Shown here: in pieces, positions 58,384-64,000 of the stretch
Layout of the letters: every line of letters starts with the position of its first letter
Position numbering within the stretch: the first letter of the stretch is position 1
NCBI RefSeq assembly: GCF_001641335.1
Contig: NZ_LVEM01000003.1
Location: forward strand, 508,686-572,685
Direction: 5' to 3'
DNA length: 64,000 nucleotides
DNA from: Bradyrhizobium stylosanthis
GTDB taxonomy: Bacteria > Pseudomonadota > Alphaproteobacteria > Rhizobiales > Xanthobacteraceae
Notes under the pieces: generated by a model
The model's database searches: none
Seen by the model: the letters and a program-made list of their open reading frames with translations, nothing else
What the model was told of the DNA's origin: nothing
Position numbers and translations under genes: made by a program

Positions 58384-59025
58384 ATGGACCCCCTCGCCCC
58401 TATCGACCGCGCCGACTTCCTGAAGCTGATTGAGCGCGGCGATCGTCAACTCGACAACGAGATCGCAGCTGGCCAAGTGATCTACTGGGGCCAACCGAAG
58501 CGGGACAAGCGCGAACCTGGAAAGCGCTACAAGCGCAATTTCATCGGCATCGACGCCGTTCTGATCGCCTTGGCGGACCTCTACGAAGAGGGTGGCCCAC
58601 ATCAGCTTTTCCCGGTTCCGAAATCGGGGCTCGTTCTCGCGCTAAACGGCATGCAACTGGCGTTGCCAAATGGTGTCGATCAAGAAGACGCCCAAATGGT
58701 CATCGGGTTGGAGGATCGCCACACAATGACGGTTGCTTGTGACGCTCTCCCGGCTTTGGAGCGAGACGGCTATCTCGACCAGAAGCGCTTCGTGAGATCG
58801 TTTCGCATGCCCGTAAGATTTGCGGTCCAGCGCGTGCGAGCTCGCGCCAAGAAGAACCGCGTCACGCTACCCGAAAAATTCGCCCCTCCTCCCACGGAGT
58901 TGCCGCTAGCGGCTCAAGGTGGCCTTCCATGGAGGTTTGCGATGGGCGAACGCGGCAACAAAGAAAGTCGTTGGTGGCCCGTCGTTGAAATGCCGCTTCA
59001 GGTCTCGGCTGGGGATCTCAACTGA
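58384..59025 (+). CDS. Element hypothetical protein upstream of excisionase
   Basis: A 213-residue soluble protein starting MDPLAPIDRADFLKLIERGD. The C-terminal half is basic (PVRFAVQRVRARAKKNRVTL) and includes a short Pro-rich linker. Its stop overlaps the next ATG (TGATG), so it is translated with the probable excisionase and the integrase. No family recognised; perhaps a recombination or regulatory accessory. Confidence 0.6.
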   Translation: MDPLAPIDRADFLKLIERGDRQLDNEIAAGQVIYWGQPKRDKREPGKRYKRNFIGIDAVLIALADLYEEGGPHQLFPVPKSGLVLALNGMQLALPNGVDQEDAQMVIGLEDRHTMTVACDALPALERDGYLDQKRFVRSFRMPVRFAVQRVRARAKKNRVTLPEKFAPPPTELPLAAQGGLPWRFAMGERGNKESRWWPVVEMPLQVSAGDLN

Positions 59026-59285
59026 TGGCCCGCCCCGTCGCAATTCCGGCTGGTGCCTGGCCCCTTGAGATGAGGGCCGAGACCGCCGCTGCATATTGCG
59101 ACGAGCCGAGTGTTGAGGCGTTCTTGGCGAAAGTCCAGCGCGGCATCTACCCGCAACCGACTCGTCAGCTTGGCTGTCTGCCTAAATGGCATCGCGGTAA
59201 GCTTGGTGAGGTCATTGCGCGGCGTCACGGGCTAGTGGAAGTCCTTCCGGGTGAAGTTGTAGAGGACGCCGCGGCGCTGATCTGA
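59025..59285 (+). CDS. Probable excisionase / recombination directionality factor (HTH)
   Basis: An 86-residue protein with an AlpA/Xis-like winged HTH: MRAETAAAYCDEPSVEAFLA (helix-turn-helix entry), YPQPTRQLGCLPKWHRGKLG (wing and strand), ending in an acidic tail. Small HTH genes directly before tyrosine recombinases usually bend att DNA and set excision direction. TGATG overlaps on both sides couple it to the integrase. Confidence 0.68.
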   Translation: MARPVAIPAGAWPLEMRAETAAAYCDEPSVEAFLAKVQRGIYPQPTRQLGCLPKWHRGKLGEVIARRHGLVEVLPGEVVEDAAALI

Positions 59286-60514
59286 TGCGGAAGCGAAAAC
59301 CCCTTGGATGGCCGAAATACATGGAAGCGCGACCGTCGAATGGCGAGGTACGCTACTATTGGAATGCGCCGACTTGGGCGCGCAAACGGGGCTATCAAAC
59401 CAAAAGCGAGCCGCTCGGGACATCCTATGCCATAGCAAAGGCCCGATGCGACGATGTGCTAAATCCGATGTTCGATAGCTGGCGCACCGGAGGCACTAGC
59501 GATTCCGAAATCGCACGCAGAGTTGTCGTCGGAACGTTCGATTGGCTGTGCACCCAGTACAAGAAGGCGCCGCGATACACCAAGCGTCCGCAGCGAACCA
59601 AAGACAGTTACGATCGCGTTCTTAAGCTGGTTGCCGACTACACCTTGAAGGATGGCCGTCGTTTTGGCGAGCTAAACATCAGGAGCATCACTCCTGCCGC
59701 CGTCGATCTTCTATACGAGAAGCTCAAGGTCGGGAGCGGCGGCAAGATGTTGAGCCGCACTCCCGGCCTCGCAATGTCGGTTTGCAAGACCGCATGGGAC
59801 ACCGCGAGACGCGGACATGCATCGATTATTCCTTCCGACAATCCGTTCGAAAAAGTCGAGATCGACTATCAGCCAAAGCTGACTCGCGCGGCGACAAAGG
59901 CGGAGTTGGAAATTTTCGTGGCTGGGGCAGATGCAGACGGTAGCGCCTCGCTCGGAACAGCGGCGATGATCGCGTTCTACTGGATGCCGCGCGAAGAGGA
60001 CATCTTCATGCGCTGTGCGTGGTCCGACTACTGCCCCGCCGACAATCCAAACAGCATCATGATCTGGCATCACAAAAACCACCAGGAGCGGCTTCCAATT
60101 CCGCTCTACGATGTCGACGGAAGTGAGCTTTGGCCGGAAATGACCCTACGGCTTGCGCAGGCGCGCCGCGTCGGGACGCTTATCGTGATGCGCGACGCAC
60201 CGGATCCGAGACGCAAGGTGCATCTGCCGTGGATGACTGGGGGCAAGAATCCGATGCGGTACGTGCAGTCGGAAGTGAGGCGCATTTGCCGAAAGGCCGG
60301 ACTGCCGGACGAGATCACCTTCACCAGCTTCCGCCATGGGGGCCACACTGACGGCGCCGACTCCGGATTGACCGAGGCGCAGATGCGGGCTCTCGGAGGG
60401 CATAAGACTTCCGCGGCGCTCTATCGCTACGCGAAACAGACCGAAGCGCAGCGTCAGATTGCCGGCCGAAAGAGACGCGACAACAGAACGAAAAAGGGGA
60501 ATTTGTCAGAATGA
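59285..60514 (+). CDS. int: Tyrosine recombinase (integrase) of the tRNA-Lys element
   Basis: A 409-residue phage-type integrase. The N-terminal arm/core-binding region contains TFDWLCTQYKKAPRYTKRPQ. The catalytic domain from about residue 200 has Arg236 in MPREEDIFMRC, Lys264 in WHHKNHQ, Arg350 in FTSFRHGGHT, His373 in ALGGHKTSAA and the nucleophile Tyr382 in LYRYAK. The HxxR box reads TSFR, so the first His is replaced by Thr, which I recall as a variant found in rhizobial integrases. It ends 58 bp from the tRNA-Lys target, as expected for a tRNA-integrating element. Confidence 0.9.
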   Translation: MRKRKPLGWPKYMEARPSNGEVRYYWNAPTWARKRGYQTKSEPLGTSYAIAKARCDDVLNPMFDSWRTGGTSDSEIARRVVVGTFDWLCTQYKKAPRYTKRPQRTKDSYDRVLKLVADYTLKDGRRFGELNIRSITPAAVDLLYEKLKVGSGGKMLSRTPGLAMSVCKTAWDTARRGHASIIPSDNPFEKVEIDYQPKLTRAATKAELEIFVAGADADGSASLGTAAMIAFYWMPREEDIFMRCAWSDYCPADNPNSIMIWHHKNHQERLPIPLYDVDGSELWPEMTLRLAQARRVGTLIVMRDAPDPRRKVHLPWMTGGKNPMRYVQSEVRRICRKAGLPDEITFTSFRHGGHTDGADSGLTEAQMRALGGHKTSAALYRYAKQTEAQRQIAGRKRRDNRTKKGNLSE

Positions 60515-60571
60515 GCAGGTGACGAAATGTCAGAACGACATCTCGGACACCAGCTAAGTCGTTGATGTCAA

Positions 60572-60647
<76 letters not shown>

Positions 60648-60756
60648 GAAGGCCGGTCAAAGCCTTGCGAGGCCGGTCGTTTAGCAAAGCGATCCGGGTC
60701 TGGCAAGCGATGCGACGCATGTTTTCCAATGTTCTTCCACAGCCCCGAAAATGCGA

Positions 60757-60781
60757 AAAGCCGCTGGATTCCAGCGGCTTC
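60757..60781 (-). terminator. Hairpin terminator after the Spy-like gene
   Basis: AAGCCGCTGG pairs with CCAGCGGCTT across a short ATT loop. Read on the minus strand it is followed by TTCGCATTTTC. It lies 35 bp after the stop of the Spy-like gene. Confidence 0.7.
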
Positions 60782-60815
60782 GCAAAGGTTAATTCCCCGG
60801 GAAATCCCGGGTGTT

Positions 60816-61421
60816 TCAGAGACGGCCCTCGCGATCCCGGTCCGGGCCGCCATCGCGGTCGAAATGGTCGCGGCGGAAGTGCTCCATGCCCCGCTCCATC
60901 ATCCGGTCCATGCCCCGTTCCATGAAGTGGCGGGGCGGGCCGTCCTCGCCGCCGCCAAACGGGCCGCGGTGACGGGTCAGCACGGCGAGGCGCCGCTTCT
61001 GGCCCTCGTCCAGGGTCTTGTAGAGCGGGTCGGCGGCATCGGCGATCTTCTTCAGGGCGGCGGAGGACGCCCCCATGTCCTCGGCGCGCTGGCGCAGACG
61101 GGCGATCGGATCATCCGGCTTGTCGCCGCTGGCGGCATCGCCCGGGCCGGCGTTCATGCGCGCGTTGGCGCGATCGAGGCGCAGCTTGGCGAAGTCGCGC
61201 ACGGCGGCCTCGACCGGCGGCCAGAGCTTCTCCTGGTCGGCGTTGAGCTTCAGCCCGGCATGGACGGCGGCGATCCGCGCGTCGACGAAGGCGGCGCGGT
61301 CCTCCGGGTTCATGCGGATGTGGCGGAAGTGCTCCATCCACGGGCGATGATATTGGGCATAGACCGCGCCCGAGCCGGCGATGCTGAGCACGGCGATGGC
61401 GGCGATGGTGAACTTCCTCAT
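60816..61421 (-). CDS. Spy/CpxP-like periplasmic LTXXQ-motif protein
   Basis: A 201-residue exported protein: signal peptide MRKFTIAAIAVLSIAGSGAV (cleavage near YAQ), a helical core with LKLNADQEKLWPPVEAAVRD and YKTLDEGQKRRLAVLTRHRG matching the LTXXQ motif pair, and a tail rich in His, Arg, Met and Asp (HFMERGMDRMMERGMEHF). Spy-like proteins are ATP-free periplasmic chaperones induced by envelope or metal stress; the Met/His-rich tail may bind metal. AGGAGGT precedes ATG 61421. Confidence 0.82.
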   Translation of the reverse strand: MRKFTIAAIAVLSIAGSGAVYAQYHRPWMEHFRHIRMNPEDRAAFVDARIAAVHAGLKLNADQEKLWPPVEAAVRDFAKLRLDRANARMNAGPGDAASGDKPDDPIARLRQRAEDMGASSAALKKIADAADPLYKTLDEGQKRRLAVLTRHRGPFGGGEDGPPRHFMERGMDRMMERGMEHFRRDHFDRDGGPDRDREGRL

Positions 61422-61570
61422 GACGTACCTCCTCTGGAAGGATGGACGTGAGGATGAGCGCGCGCAGGCTGACGCGCAACTTACAACTTGGACAGGGAGG
61501 GCGTTCTTACAGAGATGTAACTGCCGTGAATGTCCATTCAGATGCATACTGAAACGATTTGCAACAAAAA

Positions 61571-61595
61571 GGCTTCCGTGCAGTGCACGGAAGCC
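61571..61595 (-). terminator. Strong rho-independent terminator after the TRAP receptor gene
   Basis: The perfect 12-bp arms GGCTTCCGTGCA and TGCACGGAAGCC around one base are followed on the minus strand by TTTTTG. It lies 53 bp after the stop of the dctP-like gene. Confidence 0.85.
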
Positions 61596-61648
61596 CTTCG
61601 TTCATGCATTATTTTTCCACGCAGGGCGTGAGCAGTTCGTCGTGACGA

Positions 61649-62650
61649 TCAGTTCGTCGCGCCCTTGGCTTCCTTCTGGAATTCGTCGATCAGCGGCTGG
61701 CCGACGCGGCTCGCGGCGTCCTTGTAGACCGGCTCCATCGCCTTGCGCATCGCAGCGTCCTGCTCCGCCGTCAGCTTGATGATCTCGCTCTTGCCGCTCT
61801 TCTTGATCTCCGCCAGCGCGTCGTCGTTCTCCTTCTGCGACTGCGCGTTGTTGAAGTCGGTCGCTTCCTTCATCGCCTTCGACAGCTGCTCGCGGATGTC
61901 GGCCGGCAGATCGTCCCAGAACTTCTTGTTCACGATCACGACGTAGCCGATGTAGCCGTGGTTGGTCTCGGTGATGTACTTCTGCACCTCGTGCATCTTC
62001 TGGGTATAGATGTTCGACCAGGTGTTCTCCTGCCCGTCGACCACGCCGGTCTGGAGCGCCTGGTAGACTTCCGAGAACGCCATCACCTGCGGCAGCGAGC
62101 CGAGCGCCTTGAACTGCGCCTGAAGCACGCGCGAGGACTGGATGCGGAACTTGACGCCCTGGTAGTCGGCGGGTGCGACGAGCTTCCTGTTGGCGCTCAT
62201 CTGCTTGAAGCCGTTGTCCCAGTAGGCGAGACCGGTGATGCCCTTGGGCTCGAGCAGCTTGAGCAGCCGCGCGCCGAGCGGGCCTTCCGTCACTTTCCGC
62301 AGCGTCTTCAAATCGGGAAGGATGTAGGGCAGATCGAACACCTCGAACTCGCGGATGCCGAGCGGGCCGAACTTGGAGTTGGACGGCGCCAGCATCTGCA
62401 CGCTGCCGAGCTGCAGCGCCTCGAGCTCTTCCTTGTCCTTGTAGAGCGTCGAGTTCGGGTAGACCTCGATCTTGACCTTGCCGCCGGTGTATTTCTCGGC
62501 GAGCTCCTTGAACTTCTCCGACGCCTTGCCCTTCGGCGTGTCGGTGGCGACGACGTGGCTGAACTTGATGATGATCGGCGATTGCGCCGATGCCGTCCCG
62601 GTCAGCGCCAAGGCCGCAATCGATGCCGCAGCCCAAATCAGTTTCCGCAA
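61649..62650 (-). CDS. TRAP transporter solute-binding protein (DctP family)
   Basis: A 333-residue periplasmic receptor: signal peptide RKLIWAAASIAALALTGTAS (cleavage near ASA), KFSHVVATDTPKGKASEKFK, VEVYPNST-like KVKIEVYPNSTLYKDKEELE, and the conserved FRIQSSRVLQAQFKALGSLP region with Arg for the carboxylate. It binds C4-dicarboxylates or similar acids. GGGAGGA points to TTG 62650; a longer frame to 62,695 lacks a start signal. No DctQ/DctM permease genes are adjacent, and a terminator follows, so it is a lone receptor here. Confidence 0.88.
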   Translation of the reverse strand: MRKLIWAAASIAALALTGTASAQSPIIIKFSHVVATDTPKGKASEKFKELAEKYTGGKVKIEVYPNSTLYKDKEELEALQLGSVQMLAPSNSKFGPLGIREFEVFDLPYILPDLKTLRKVTEGPLGARLLKLLEPKGITGLAYWDNGFKQMSANRKLVAPADYQGVKFRIQSSRVLQAQFKALGSLPQVMAFSEVYQALQTGVVDGQENTWSNIYTQKMHEVQKYITETNHGYIGYVVIVNKKFWDDLPADIREQLSKAMKEATDFNNAQSQKENDDALAEIKKSGKSEIIKLTAEQDAAMRKAMEPVYKDAASRVGQPLIDEFQKEAKGATN

Positions 62651-62817
62651 TGCTTCCTCCCGTAGTTTTTGTGGGGCGCGGACCGCCGGCCCCAAGCCTT
62701 CATTTCTTGGGAGGCAGCTTTATAGGGAAGCAGGCTGAGGCGCCATTGCCCCTTAGCAGGGGTCTCCCTGCAAAAATGCGGTGTCCGGGAGGAAGCATCC
62801 TCCGCGCCGCTCAACGA

Positions 62818-62845
62818 AAAACGCGGTGCCGAGGGCACCGCGTTT
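62818..62845 (-). terminator. Rho-independent terminator after leuA
   Basis: AAACGCGGTGCC pairs with GGCACCGCGTTT around GAG. On the minus strand the stem is followed by TTTTTCGTT. It lies 31 bp after the leuA stop. Confidence 0.85.
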
Positions 62846-62875
62846 CCGCCGTTTCATCCGGAGCGAGCGTAAACG

Positions 62876-64000
<1,125 letters not shown>

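Overview
The window looks like the chromosome of an alphaproteobacterium, most likely Bradyrhizobium or a close relative. This is inferred from the high GC content, the set of small Bradyrhizobium-type hypothetical proteins, the formate dehydrogenase assembly cluster (DUF3305/3306/6352/6505), a FixK/FNR-type box and the coding style. No rRNA gene or CRISPR array is present. One tRNA is intact.

1-6 kb holds a molybdopterin S/N-oxide reductase (cut by the window start), a RidA protein, an aldehyde dehydrogenase and three small or membrane proteins. 6-20 kb is a catabolic locus. Eleven minus-strand genes run as a probable operon (enoyl-CoA hydratase, CoA ligase, orphan ABC solute receptor, three acyl-CoA dehydrogenases, two SDRs, a CMD-family protein, TctA and TctB). 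It is divergent from a TctC-type receptor gene, and a TetR regulator and an SMP-30 lactonase follow. Three copies of GACCGATCGGTC lie in the two divergent promoter regions, so one TetR protein probably controls the whole locus. 21-24 kb has a LysR gene and a flavin-dependent monooxygenase/flavin reductase pair preceded by three tandem palindromic repeats.

24-37.7 kb is a respiratory, membrane-bound, Tat-exported, cysteine-type formate dehydrogenase with its assembly genes. In transcription order these are a lipoate/biotin-ligase-like protein, DUF6505, DUF6352, DUF3305, DUF3306, an HTH-TorD fusion, a small Tat peptide, then the alpha, beta and gamma subunits. A polyferredoxin with a probable CTG start is divergent from them. 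A WD40-cytochrome c gene with a FixK-like box follows.

38,677-60,616 is an integrative element inserted in the 3' half of a tRNA-Lys(CTT) gene. It is bounded by a 45-bp direct repeat and carries a tyrosine recombinase and a probable excisionase beside the intact tRNA. Its left arm is a dense plus-strand operon with a replication-initiator-like protein (winged helix plus DnaA-N-like domain). The middle of that gene contains 22-bp iterons and inverted copies, as in the lambda O/ori arrangement. A tape-measure-like protein and a LamG-like structural protein follow. I find no terminase, portal, capsid or lysis gene, so the element is either a phage remnant or an unusual tail-gene-bearing satellite. 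Its right arm holds cargo: secreted proteins, two membrane-anchored coiled-coil proteins (one with pentapeptide repeats), a nuclease remnant, an unexplained three-gene cassette (52,655-54,935) and a small operon led by a ribbon-helix-helix protein.

60.6-64 kb returns to the core chromosome: tRNA-Lys, an Spy/LTXXQ-type periplasmic protein, a TRAP solute receptor and leuA (cut by the window end), with clear hairpin terminators between them.
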